From assembly GCA_009926305.1 (NCBI GenBank), contig RFPC01000013.1, positions 1 to 44,520 on the forward strand: a DNA stretch of 44,520 nucleotides, given 5' to 3'. This document shows, piece after piece, positions 34,172 through 42,612 of the stretch. The first letter of the stretch is position 1. Every line of letters begins with the position of its first letter. Position numbers and translations under genes: made by a program. Under the pieces are notes generated by a model, which was not told the origin of the DNA, did not search any database, and saw nothing but the letters and a program-made list of their open reading frames with translations. The DNA comes from a bacterium (lineage in GTDB: Bacteria; Bdellovibrionota_C; UBA2361; RFPC01).

Positions 34172-35812
34172 TTACTCTTCTAGTCCGTATCGGAAAAACG
34201 CTTTCTCTACTTCTCGAAGCGTATCACTCGGAGTTACATAATCTCGCTCTCTTGGGTGCTTTGGTGCCCTATCACCTTCGCTTGGAACAATCCCCTGACG
34301 ATCTGCCCGCCACAAACCAAAGTATCGTAGGGGTAAACGCTGCGCTAAGCCAAGTAACTCTTCTACCGCTCCGGTAGAAACTGCCGATGGAAGAGCCTGA
34401 GCATCATCGGCTGAACGATAGCCTGTTCCATCAAGAGAAAATGCATCTCCCGGACGCAAGAGATTCACGTTCTCCATTCCATGAAGCTCAAGAGGAACTC
34501 CAAGCCGAGAGAAGTCGTTACCAGGATAACATCCTATACAGGGATTTCTAACAATTGTCGCAAGGCTCCCTACTTCTCTTTCCGTAAGCTCTTTTATTGC
34601 CTGAAAAGCAGAAGCAGTAAGATTATCCTCTAACATCGGAACTATAAAGTTTTTGGATGACGAGTTCAGATCTCGATTTAAAATGAAAATTGGGATCAAA
34701 CGACGAACCAGCTCGATATACTGTGCGCGAACTAAAGGATCAAATTGAATCGCTTCGCGAAAGCTCTCTGGCGAAAGTTGGGGAAAGCTCTCTCTAATCT
34801 CGGATTCCTCCAGTATTCTCTGGGTAGAACCATTCGAGACATACAGGGTGAGGGATAAACTTCTTCCCTCCTCAGCTGCTCTTCGAATGAGCATCTGTAC
34901 ATAGTCAGGATCCCAGCCAAAGGTCCCATCAGTAAGAATCCCCAGGTGAATTTGCTTAATCCTTGAAGCAAGAAGTATCTCCATTTCTGATTCAACAACA
35001 GCGCGAGCTTCCGGTCTCATGGCATAAAGCATTGAATAGCCACGCGCATGCCCATTCGGAATGACCAACAAACTCTGTTGATTATCTGAATCACTTTCTG
35101 ACTCGTTCAGAACTTCTTTTTGGGGGCTGACATTGAGAAAATCTGTACGGGACAAACTGCGAACTCCTACCCTATTCCTCCGTTGTTGAGCCGCTGTTTT
35201 CTCTGCTCCAGCATTTGAGACTTCTTCAGAATTGACAATCTCCCCAGCACCTCCAAAGTTCGGTTCGATTGATGGAGCTGGCTCTAGCTTATGAAACAGG
35301 AATTCAAGGTGTTGCTCATTCTGGGAAACGATAGCCAGTTCAGCCTCTTGCTCACGGTCGTGATCGGCAGCTTGTTCTTCTTTCGTTGCCTCCTCTCTCG
35401 GTGGCCCTACCTCAAGATCCGCAACCTTTATGTTGTCAATCCCTGCTAGCATCGTAGGGTCAAAGGTCTGCTGCGAGAGCTCGCCCCCCCTTGAAACGCT
35501 CAGCGCAGGACTACTAGCGCTCCTCTGCGTCTCCTCATCGTCGGACTGGTCCTCAATGGCGACACTCTTTATCATATTCGGATTCCACATTTTAACCGAA
35601 GCAGCTTCAGTGCGCTGAGTGCTCTGGTCATGCGCTGGTAGAGTACCTGCAACCGTGACTTCACCTTCTTTACTGTACAACGGAGCTTCTTGATCCGACA
35701 CGTTCGAGCCTAAATATCTCCAAAGAGCTGCAAGAGAAAGGAGTATCAGCACTCCGCTTACAAGAGTTATCTTCATAGAATTTCGCGTTATATTCTTTTC
35801 GCTCATAGTCAC
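34172..35812 (-). CDS. Large single-pass membrane protein, last gene of the secretion block
   Basis: 546 residues starting at GTG 35812 (ATG at 35806 possible); neither has a good ribosome-binding site. A membrane helix occupies about 15-32 (ITLVSGVLILLSLAALW). An acidic disordered stretch follows (35-250), then a globular part (about 250-546). The latter has HARGYSMLYAM, EILLASRIKQIHLGILTDG, VRNPCIGCYPGNDF and RPGDAFSLDGTGYRSADDA, and might be a barrel-like hydrolase fold; this is a guess from strand-helix alternation. No family recognised. It follows the FHA gene by 25 bases and converges with the photolyase-like gene with only four bases between stops. Confidence 0.65.
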   Translation of the reverse strand: MTMSEKNITRNSMKITLVSGVLILLSLAALWRYLGSNVSDQEAPLYSKEGEVTVAGTLPAHDQSTQRTEAASVKMWNPNMIKSVAIEDQSDDEETQRSASSPALSVSRGGELSQQTFDPTMLAGIDNIKVADLEVGPPREEATKEEQAADHDREQEAELAIVSQNEQHLEFLFHKLEPAPSIEPNFGGAGEIVNSEEVSNAGAEKTAAQQRRNRVGVRSLSRTDFLNVSPQKEVLNESESDSDNQQSLLVIPNGHARGYSMLYAMRPEARAVVESEMEILLASRIKQIHLGILTDGTFGWDPDYVQMLIRRAAEEGRSLSLTLYVSNGSTQRILEESEIRESFPQLSPESFREAIQFDPLVRAQYIELVRRLIPIFILNRDLNSSSKNFIVPMLEDNLTASAFQAIKELTEREVGSLATIVRNPCIGCYPGNDFSRLGVPLELHGMENVNLLRPGDAFSLDGTGYRSADDAQALPSAVSTGAVEELLGLAQRLPLRYFGLWRADRQGIVPSEGDRAPKHPRERDYVTPSDTLREVEKAFFRYGLEE

Positions 35813-35837
35813 AAATTAAAAAGCAAACTTCTTTGCA

Positions 35838-37088
35838 TTAATTAAGAAGTATCCACCAAACGGCTATTACAAAAAGAAGAAGCAGCAGGAAAATGCCTAA
35901 GAAGACCAGCATTCGCTCATCGAATGAGCCATAACGTACTCCATTCATGGAGGCCGATTGGTTTTTCTTTCGTAAGGCACTACCATACAAAACACCTGAA
36001 TCGTCATCGACTCCATCAGGATCATCGACTATCAAACGTCCGAAATGAGATGAAAGCGTTGGGCGCCTACCCAATGAACCGGAACTATCCCTCTCAGAAC
36101 TATCCCATGCATTGAGCGACAACAGAGTATCATCATTATTACTATGACTATACATGATGGTTGCTCTGTCGTTCAGATCAAGTTCATTCATGTCAGAAAA
36201 AGAATTGAGCTCTGGCTCTGAAGAGAAAGTAGCCTCCTCATCAAGCCCCATGTTATCCAATCTCTGGGTAGCATTACTATCATGGGTTGAAGAATCTTCC
36301 TGCTGTTGAGACTCCATCCAACTTCTCAGGTCAGTCCTCGTTCCTCCACTACCCGAGGAAAATCCGCTTCCTAACGCACTTTGGTGTAGCACGGGCTGAT
36401 CATTAATAATGATGGAATACCTTCCAGTATGAATTACATCTCGGTCCGAAAGCAGTGTTTTGTCGAGTAACAATTCCCCATTCAGAGTACTCTTGGATTC
36501 GGTCTCTCGACTATAGGCAACGAGCACATCTTGAATCTGCTCGATTATAACGCCTGCTTGTTCTGAAGACTGAGACCGAAGCGAAACATCCGCTCCAACG
36601 CCTCCCAAGCTGAGTTTCTTCCCCTCATCCGGAAGTGCAATTTGCTGATTGAACACTCCGTCACAGAAAAGGATCAGGGAGCGCGAACTCTGTTTATTCA
36701 ACGACAAACCATGTGTGTTCAGCGAGACACGAGGCTGAGTTGGTCGTTCATCAGCCTGAAGAGCCGTTTCGTTACAATACACACGAAACACCCTGTCAGC
36801 TAACTGAATGTAATCATGGTCACGGATTAAAACCCACTCATCCGCTGAGACCGTTAATCCATTGAGCCAAGAACCATTCGTGCTCTGCAGATCCTTGAAG
36901 AACCAGTGATTGCCAAAGCGTGCTATTCTCGCATGCTCACGCGATATGGCAGCAAAAGGAATAACAATCCCTGCATCAGGATCGCGACCTATACACGCAT
37001 CTCCCGCAGGGATTTCGACGTTCCACTCTGTCGATTCATCACCCACCATCTGTAGCGCAAGAGAACAGGTCATAGCATCGGATTCCAA
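35838..37088 (-). CDS. FHA-domain protein with C-terminal membrane anchor
   Basis: Residues 25-105 form a forkhead-associated domain that binds phosphothreonine peptides: ACIGRDPDAGIVIP, ISREHARI, DLQSTNGSWLNG. Residues about 135-235 look like a second, degenerate FHA (KLSLGGVGADVSL, STLNGELLLD). An acidic linker follows. A membrane helix lies near the end (FLGIFLLLLLFVIAVWWILLN), so the FHA part is probably cytoplasmic. The start is TTG 37088 (AAGG upstream) or ATG 37073. It differs from SctD, which also begins with an FHA fold, because it has no periplasmic domain after the helix. It is 97 bases downstream of the FlhB-like gene. Confidence 0.8.
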   Translation of the reverse strand: MESDAMTCSLALQMVGDESTEWNVEIPAGDACIGRDPDAGIVIPFAAISREHARIARFGNHWFFKDLQSTNGSWLNGLTVSADEWVLIRDHDYIQLADRVFRVYCNETALQADERPTQPRVSLNTHGLSLNKQSSRSLILFCDGVFNQQIALPDEGKKLSLGGVGADVSLRSQSSEQAGVIIEQIQDVLVAYSRETESKSTLNGELLLDKTLLSDRDVIHTGRYSIIINDQPVLHQSALGSGFSSGSGGTRTDLRSWMESQQQEDSSTHDSNATQRLDNMGLDEEATFSSEPELNSFSDMNELDLNDRATIMYSHSNNDDTLLSLNAWDSSERDSSGSLGRRPTLSSHFGRLIVDDPDGVDDDSGVLYGSALRKKNQSASMNGVRYGSFDERMLVFLGIFLLLLLFVIAVWWILLN

Positions 37089-37185
37089 AGAAATATACCT
37101 TACGTTGAGCTTTACACTGGTATTGAGACAGAGGCTTTTTTCGATTCTCTATCCGCACCCCCTGCCATCTTCTCGCGTTATGAGC

Positions 37186-37455
37186 TTATTGGAAAGACTT
37201 TAGCTCAGTAAGAATCAGCGCTACTGCCTCATACAGGTCTTCTGGTATTCTTTCATCAAGGGGAATTCCGTAAAGAAGCTCCGAGATCTCACTTCGTTCC
37301 ACCACTGGCACACCAAATCGGCGGGCAATACGGACCACCTCATCAGCAGTCCGATCTTCCCCCTTCACCATTACTTGGGGAGCCTCATCATTCGTAGCCT
37401 CATAAGCGAGGCCGACGGCATATTGATATTGGCTAAGACCCTTCCTGCTTACCAT
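37186..37455 (-). CDS. Separate SctU/FlhB cytoplasmic C-terminal domain protein
   Basis: 89 residues that align with the portion of FlhB/SctU after the NPTH cleavage site: YQYAVGLAYEATNDEAPQVMVKG, RIARRFGVPVVE and IPEDLYEAVALIL. The gene starts before this region without an NPTH motif (MVSRKGLSQYQYAVGL). Stand-alone proteins of this kind (FhlB/FlhX) are known beside flagellar systems, and in Campylobacter one can replace the missing part of FlhB. AGGAGAGGGG precedes the ATG, 13 bases after the kinase stop. Here it can supply the domain missing from the truncated SctU at 40773-41579. Confidence 0.85.
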   Translation of the reverse strand: MVSRKGLSQYQYAVGLAYEATNDEAPQVMVKGEDRTADEVVRIARRFGVPVVERSEISELLYGIPLDERIPEDLYEAVALILTELKSFQ

Positions 37456-37468
37456 AGCAGCCCCTCTC

Positions 37469-40400
37469 CTAATGCACCTTTGTTCGAAACCCTTCTTTTA
37501 CATGATCCTGTTGAGTTACCTGCTGTTGGCCGAACTCCGATATCTTTTGATTATCTTCCGTTTTTTGAGAGAACTTTTTCTCGACTTGACGAGTTAGCTT
37601 CTTCCTCTCATCGGATTGGGAGCTATACGAGGAATCAAAGACGTTTTTCATAACTCTCTGAATCGCCCGAATACTCAGCGGCTTTTCAACAACCGTAGTC
37701 GCTGAATCCTCTCTCAAGGCGTCATACCAATGATTCCGAGAGACTGTCATAACAACAAATAACAAATTTTTCTCAGCTTGCCGTAGCGTATCAATGATCG
37801 ACAAAGTAGATTTCCCGAGATAATCGGCATCAATAACTACTAGCTTTATTTCTTTCAACCTCTCGTCTTCAGCCAGGGTTTGCATCCCATCCATATCATG
37901 CATCACATAAGAATCGACCCCAAACGTCTCAAACATATTCTGCACAGCAAGGGCTGGAGAACCGCCTGGTAACAATAAAAGCACCCGCTGAGGCGTATGC
38001 GCTGCTAAAACCGTATCGTTTTCTACCGTGTTCACTGACTCTAGTAAGGGAAAAAAGAGGGAAAAGGTCGTACCCTCACCCACCACACTCGCAACAGAAA
38101 TCATTCCTCCATGCTGTTGAACGATTGAGTAAGCAGAGGATAGGCCTAATCCTGCACCCGACAAGCTAAGTCCCGTACTTTCATCGAGGCTCTTACTCGA
38201 ATAAAACGGTTCAAAACAGCGAGCCAGTCGCTCTTCATTCATCCCCTGTCCATTGTCTTTGATATCCAATCTTACATACTCGCCCGGAGACAGGCTCGGA
38301 TCTACCTCTCCTGAGCTAACGCGCACTCGACGAAGCGAAAGTTCAACAACCCCCTCTTGAGCCTCCGCCTCGATGGCTTCTTTTGCATTCGCCAACAAAT
38401 TCGAAATGACTTGCTGCAAAGAACTTACATCTCCGTCTATTTCCAAATTCATCTCATCCACATGTATGAGCAATTCAATGGCTCCTCCAAGCATAGAGGT
38501 GAACAGGTCACGAGAATTCTCTATCATCTGCGACAAAGACACTCGCTCACGAGGACTGACTGCACCGGATGCAAGCTCAAGAAGTTGTCGCACTAAAGCA
38601 GCTCCTTTCCCCGCTGAATCAATAATGGCAGTCGCGATATCTTGCATCGAGGACTTCTCCTCTGACTGCATTTGAATGAGCGAGGCATGCCCCATTACGG
38701 TCTGTAAAAGGTTATTGAAATTATGCGCGACACCGGAGGCAAGCATATTCGCGACTCTCATCTTATCAGATTCTGCGATTCTCTCTTCAAAATGACGGGC
38801 CATGAGAATTGTCGCCACCTGGTCTGTCATCCGTACGAGTAAGGGAAGCTTTTTCTGAATGTAGTCCTCTGAACCAATCACGGGCTCCAGGACAAGAACT
38901 CCCACCACTTGCTCAAGAGAGACGAGTGGGAGAATAACAAGTGTTCCGACGGTGATTTTCTGAAAGAATCTATTGAGGCCTGAACACTCCATCTCTGAGC
39001 CCTTAGGAAGAATAATAGGCTGCTTGCTTGAAATTGCCTCATCGAAAAAATCGTGTCGCAAGCCGAGTTCTATCTGAATATCTTTCACCGACTGACGCAC
39101 GCTCGGACCTATCCCCGCCTGCCCGACTATATGCGTGCCTTGGTTATTCATAATCCCAAACCAAGCCCTTTTACACGCTACTTGTTGCTGGATATTATGA
39201 AAGAGATGCTCTCCGATCTCTTGACCTCGTGAAAGCTTGCTGAGCTCATGGGTTAATCGATACAAGGCTGATACCGCTTCGGTTTCCTTCTTCTCCGCGG
39301 TGTAAAATTCAGCTTGTCTTGCCGCAAAACTGATTTGACTTGCCGCTGCGGCCACAACCTGAAAATCAGCCTCACTGTATTTATTCTGCGTTGGTGAAAA
39401 AACAACCAGCGCGCCTAAAATTCTGGGGCCACTCGAGAGGGGCATAATAATCGAGCCCTTCACTCCTTCTCGACGGGCAAGATCTTGCGCTGCTCTAGAA
39501 TCTCTCTGTATATTTTCGATTCGTAAACCCCTATTTTCTTCGATTGCATGTCGTAAAAGATTTGGCCCATCAAATATCTTTGAAAGCCCATCAATATACT
39601 CTTGGGATAAGCCTTCTGCTGCCACCATCTCAAGACTCTGTGTGTCCTGATCATAAAAGCAGCAGAGCCCGCCCGAGGAACTCGTAACTCGAATGAGTGC
39701 ATTCAATCCTTTCAAGGCTACAAGTGCCGGATCCACATTAACACGGAGTGCTCTTGAGACCTCATAGAGCGCTTCAATCCGTTGACGCTGCATACGCAAT
39801 TCACTTTCAACAAGCCGCCTCTCTGAAATATCAATTACGAACGCTTCCCATCCAACGCATACATTTTCAGCGAATACCGGAGTTGCCTTGACAAGTAGCC
39901 ATCGCCACATATCCTCTCCATAGCGCCTGTAGCGAATCTCTTCGCCAAATTCTTGAGCGCGCTTTCCCATTCGCCGAATTCGAAGTGCCATTCGCCGAAG
40001 ATCCACGGGGTCAAAGAGTTTCTCCCAGATATCGTCTCGCTCGACTATCTTTTCCTCTGACACTCCGAAAAACTTCTGACTATTACCACAGACCTCCGTA
40101 ATACGAAGGTTAGTCGCTATCTTTAACAATATGAGCTGCCCATATTCGAGCAGTCGCTCAAAGTCGCGTTCCTTGAAAGACCTGGTAGATGTCTCGGACA
40201 GAGATATTTGCTCCCTTACCTTTGGAGCTTTCATTACTGCCTTATGATTATTTGCAGGAACAATCGCGCCTTGCTCTGGACGCGAGGCAACGCTTAATAA
40301 TTGCTCTGCAATAGTATCAGCAATACCCTGTAGCAGCCGGCGTTCGGTAGCATCCCATGAGCTCGACTTGCCATTCAGTCCGACAACCAGAAGACCCTTT

Positions 40401-40783
40401 AATCGATTTCTTACGTAAATACCGATGAATGCACACGAGCGAATTTCCAGCTGCAAGAGAAGCTTTCTCAGCGCAGCATGCTCTCTCATTCCCCGCGTAT
40501 GAAGGGCAAAAAGGGGAAGTGATAAACGTCTTCCCTGAAACAAAACATGTCCACGATGGACAGCAAAAGATTTGGGATTTCCGAGTACCTGTTTTAAAGA
40601 TTGAGAGTTCGAAAAGGCAAGGTTTCCTTTCTTTCCAAAGAACACGATACCAGAGGATAGATAACCTCGTCTCTGCTGCAACTCGTCGAGCACTCGTGAT
40701 ACCGCGCTTGTTACATTAGACTCCTCTTTGAAAACTTCTTGAATCCAGAGGTTTCTATATGGAGAAGAGGAATTACGACTCAT
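37469..40783 (-). CDS. Multi-domain sensor histidine kinase with degenerate receiver
   Basis: 1104 residues, no membrane helices. In order: GAF-like (about 15-165), PAS with PAC (about 205-330), GAF (about 340-490), GAF (about 505-670). The H box is GVAHNFNNLLQTVMGHASL, with His 687. The HATPase has NLLANAKEAIE, DIKDNGQGM and GAGLGLSSAYSI. A receiver-like domain lies at about 930-1045. The receiver has lost the acidic pair (LLLPGGSPAL where DD/DE is expected) but keeps VVIDADYLG and VVEKPLS. The last 60 residues are polar. It overlaps the sctU stop by 11 bases and lies just upstream of the FlhB-like gene, so it is inside the secretion operon. Confidence 0.9.
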   Translation of the reverse strand: MSRNSSSPYRNLWIQEVFKEESNVTSAVSRVLDELQQRRGYLSSGIVFFGKKGNLAFSNSQSLKQVLGNPKSFAVHRGHVLFQGRRLSLPLFALHTRGMREHAALRKLLLQLEIRSCAFIGIYVRNRLKGLLVVGLNGKSSSWDATERRLLQGIADTIAEQLLSVASRPEQGAIVPANNHKAVMKAPKVREQISLSETSTRSFKERDFERLLEYGQLILLKIATNLRITEVCGNSQKFFGVSEEKIVERDDIWEKLFDPVDLRRMALRIRRMGKRAQEFGEEIRYRRYGEDMWRWLLVKATPVFAENVCVGWEAFVIDISERRLVESELRMQRQRIEALYEVSRALRVNVDPALVALKGLNALIRVTSSSGGLCCFYDQDTQSLEMVAAEGLSQEYIDGLSKIFDGPNLLRHAIEENRGLRIENIQRDSRAAQDLARREGVKGSIIMPLSSGPRILGALVVFSPTQNKYSEADFQVVAAAASQISFAARQAEFYTAEKKETEAVSALYRLTHELSKLSRGQEIGEHLFHNIQQQVACKRAWFGIMNNQGTHIVGQAGIGPSVRQSVKDIQIELGLRHDFFDEAISSKQPIILPKGSEMECSGLNRFFQKITVGTLVILPLVSLEQVVGVLVLEPVIGSEDYIQKKLPLLVRMTDQVATILMARHFEERIAESDKMRVANMLASGVAHNFNNLLQTVMGHASLIQMQSEEKSSMQDIATAIIDSAGKGAALVRQLLELASGAVSPRERVSLSQMIENSRDLFTSMLGGAIELLIHVDEMNLEIDGDVSSLQQVISNLLANAKEAIEAEAQEGVVELSLRRVRVSSGEVDPSLSPGEYVRLDIKDNGQGMNEERLARCFEPFYSSKSLDESTGLSLSGAGLGLSSAYSIVQQHGGMISVASVVGEGTTFSLFFPLLESVNTVENDTVLAAHTPQRVLLLLPGGSPALAVQNMFETFGVDSYVMHDMDGMQTLAEDERLKEIKLVVIDADYLGKSTLSIIDTLRQAEKNLLFVVMTVSRNHWYDALREDSATTVVEKPLSIRAIQRVMKNVFDSSYSSQSDERKKLTRQVEKKFSQKTEDNQKISEFGQQQVTQQDHVKEGFRTKVH

Positions 40784-41579
40784 CTCTACTCAATTCCCTC
40801 CTCTTTACTACAACAACTCGAGTCTTCTTAATGCGGTTTATAATTTCACCTGTCGCGAGCTCCTGTTGAAGGGCTCGTCGATGACCCTTCACCTGAGGAT
40901 CTCCTTCGCTGTCCTTCCACTCCCTTTTCATCTCCTCATCACTCATACGCTGTTCTTTCAAAAAGACAGCTCGCTTATATATTCGCTCTATTAGGCCTAC
41001 TAATCCGAAAAAGCAGATCAGTTCTAGTCCAAAGAGTGTCGCTAAAGATCTGGCACGCCCTCCGATGACCTCGGCTGGAAGAAGCCACTGAACAGGAACA
41101 TCAGCGAGATGAGCACGTACAGTAACAAACACAATTATTGCAGCTCCTAAAAATTTTACGATCAGAAACCAGCTCTCTTTCAGCTGTTTTCCAACTTTTT
41201 GAACTCCTTGAACAGGATTTAAGCGAGAAAAATCCAGCCGAAGAGGTCGCAAAGCCACGCGGATTCCCACCTGAAGCACTTCGCCAAAGAGCACTCCGAG
41301 TAAACCCATACCGAGGATCACTATGGTGCTCCAGAGAGCGCGGTCTCTCCAAAATGCACTCCAATCACCTATTCTGTGACTTTCAGGATATGCAGAATAG
41401 TGTAACACCATTTCAGAACTACTCCAGAAAAGATGTGCTGAGATGAAAAGACCACAAAAAACTCCAACTATCTGACATGATTGAGTAAATACTGGGCTTT
41501 TTGCTACCTGCCCTTCCCTCCTCGCCTTCTCAAGCTTCTGAGGGGTTGCTTCATGTTGCTTTGAGGCGGCACTACTCAT
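40773..41579 (-). CDS. sctU: Type III export apparatus switch protein SctU, lacking the C-terminal domain
   Basis: Residues 1-268: N-terminal KQHEATPQKLEKARREGQVAKS, which is diagnostic for FlhB/SctU. Four membrane helices lie within about 30-200. The cytoplasmic segment has RMSDEEMKREWKDSEGDPQVKGHRR. The frame then ends at TRVVVVKRRELSRDES, exactly where related proteins read VVVTNPTH and continue into the autocleaved switch domain. Other frames after the stop give no NPTH, and the kinase starts inside the overlap, so a simple frameshift is not seen. A separate domain gene lies at 37186-37455. AGGA precedes the ATG. SctU and SctT/R/S form the export gate. Confidence 0.9.
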   Translation of the reverse strand: MSSAASKQHEATPQKLEKARREGQVAKSPVFTQSCQIVGVFCGLFISAHLFWSSSEMVLHYSAYPESHRIGDWSAFWRDRALWSTIVILGMGLLGVLFGEVLQVGIRVALRPLRLDFSRLNPVQGVQKVGKQLKESWFLIVKFLGAAIIVFVTVRAHLADVPVQWLLPAEVIGGRARSLATLFGLELICFFGLVGLIERIYKRAVFLKEQRMSDEEMKREWKDSEGDPQVKGHRRALQQELATGEIINRIKKTRVVVVKRRELSRDES

Positions 41580-41588
41580 GGGGTCGTC

Positions 41589-42350
41589 CTAGCCTCCAAA
41601 GGCTGAAATACTCTGCCGAGCCATTCGAGCTGCATTTTCAGCAAGTTCTATAGCAATATCCCGATGAAGGAGACTGAACGAAGTAATGAGTAAAATAAGG
41701 AGTATCCCGCTCTTTACAAAAAATAGCTCTCCAAATATCGGTAGCCCTGGAACAAGTTTAGAGAGAAACCCCACGCCAATATCACAGAGCATAAAGATAA
41801 ATCCTATAGGAAGAAAAATAGTGAGGCCTGTTACAAAAAGCTGGAATGAATAGTGAAGAAACTGGCTCGAGAACTCTAAGAAACCTTGATGCCAAATAGT
41901 ATGTCCAACCGGTAGCTTTTCGAAACTTTCAAATAAAAGTATGAGATAGTCAGTGTGAATTCCTGTGATAAATAATCCGCAGATAAAACTCATCTGCAAC
42001 AAACGCGGAAAAGGATTTTCAGAAAACATGTCTGTCGATGCTCCATACATCATCCCGAGGTTCTGTCCCCTTGCTTGCTCCAGCAATTCACCAAGCGTGC
42101 GAAACACTTCCGCTACAAGAGAAATAGGAAATACAAGGCTTAATCCAATAAGTACTTCAATAGGATAAGAAACAGGCAGCGCTTGGAAATGTTCGTCAAC
42201 AGACAAAGGCACACATATAAAAGCCAAGGAAAGTGCAAGGGAAACTCGTGCTGCTAGTGGGATAATTGCATAACCACCAGGCAATATCAGAACTCCACCA
42301 AAAATTCGGAGAAAGGTGAGAAGGAATTGTTCTTGGAGGATAGAGCTCAT
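41589..42350 (-). CDS. sctT: Type III export apparatus protein SctT (FliR/YscT family)
   Basis: 253 residues with six or more membrane helices. N-terminal LLTFLRIFGGVLILPGG, then LGELLEQARGQNLGMMYG, the conserved phrase of the family. The C-terminal region has FGELFFVKSGILLILLI. Together with SctR and SctS it builds the helical export gate in the inner membrane. The ATG is two bases after the sctS stop, and sctU follows after 9 bases. Confidence 0.92.
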   Translation of the reverse strand: MSSILQEQFLLTFLRIFGGVLILPGGYAIIPLAARVSLALSLAFICVPLSVDEHFQALPVSYPIEVLIGLSLVFPISLVAEVFRTLGELLEQARGQNLGMMYGASTDMFSENPFPRLLQMSFICGLFITGIHTDYLILLFESFEKLPVGHTIWHQGFLEFSSQFLHYSFQLFVTGLTIFLPIGFIFMLCDIGVGFLSKLVPGLPIFGELFFVKSGILLILLITSFSLLHRDIAIELAENAARMARQSISAFGG

Positions 42351-42353
42351 ATC

Positions 42354-42611
42354 TTACTGTCCAAGATACCGAATGGAGTAATAGCTCCACGTCAGGTATT
42401 CAGTCAACGTCTGATACATAAGGCGTCCCGCTATCGCGAGAACTCCGGCTAAAGAAAAACCCTTTAACAAAAATCCTATTGATTGTTCCTGAATTTGCGT
42501 TGCAGCTTGAATCAGAGCGCCGATAAGACTAATCCCGGTTGAGACCAGGAGAGGTATTCCCGAAAGCACTAAAACGAGAAACAATCCAGTCTCAATCAGT
42601 GAGCCTATCAT
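42354..42611 (-). CDS. sctS: Type III export apparatus protein SctS (FliQ/YscS family)
   Basis: About 85 residues with two membrane helices. It shows ETGLFLVLVLSGIPLLVSTGISLIGALIQAATQIQEQSIGF in broken form (the helix pair and the QxQE-type loop TQIQEQ typical of FliQ). The ATG at 42611 is preferred over upstream starts, since GAGGAG lies just upstream and it matches the family N-terminus. This start overlaps the sctR stop region (42613) closely. SctS forms part of the export gate with SctR and SctT. Confidence 0.92.
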   Translation of the reverse strand: MIGSLIETGLFLVLVLSGIPLLVSTGISLIGALIQAATQIQEQSIGFLLKGFSLAGVLAIAGRLMYQTLTEYLTWSYYSIRYLGQ

Positions 42612-42612
42612 A

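Noticed and set aside
40700-40800. Possible frameshift that would restore the NPTH domain of SctU
   Set aside because: The sequence after the SctU stop reads cleanly as the kinase N-terminus and no frame contains an NPTH-like motif.
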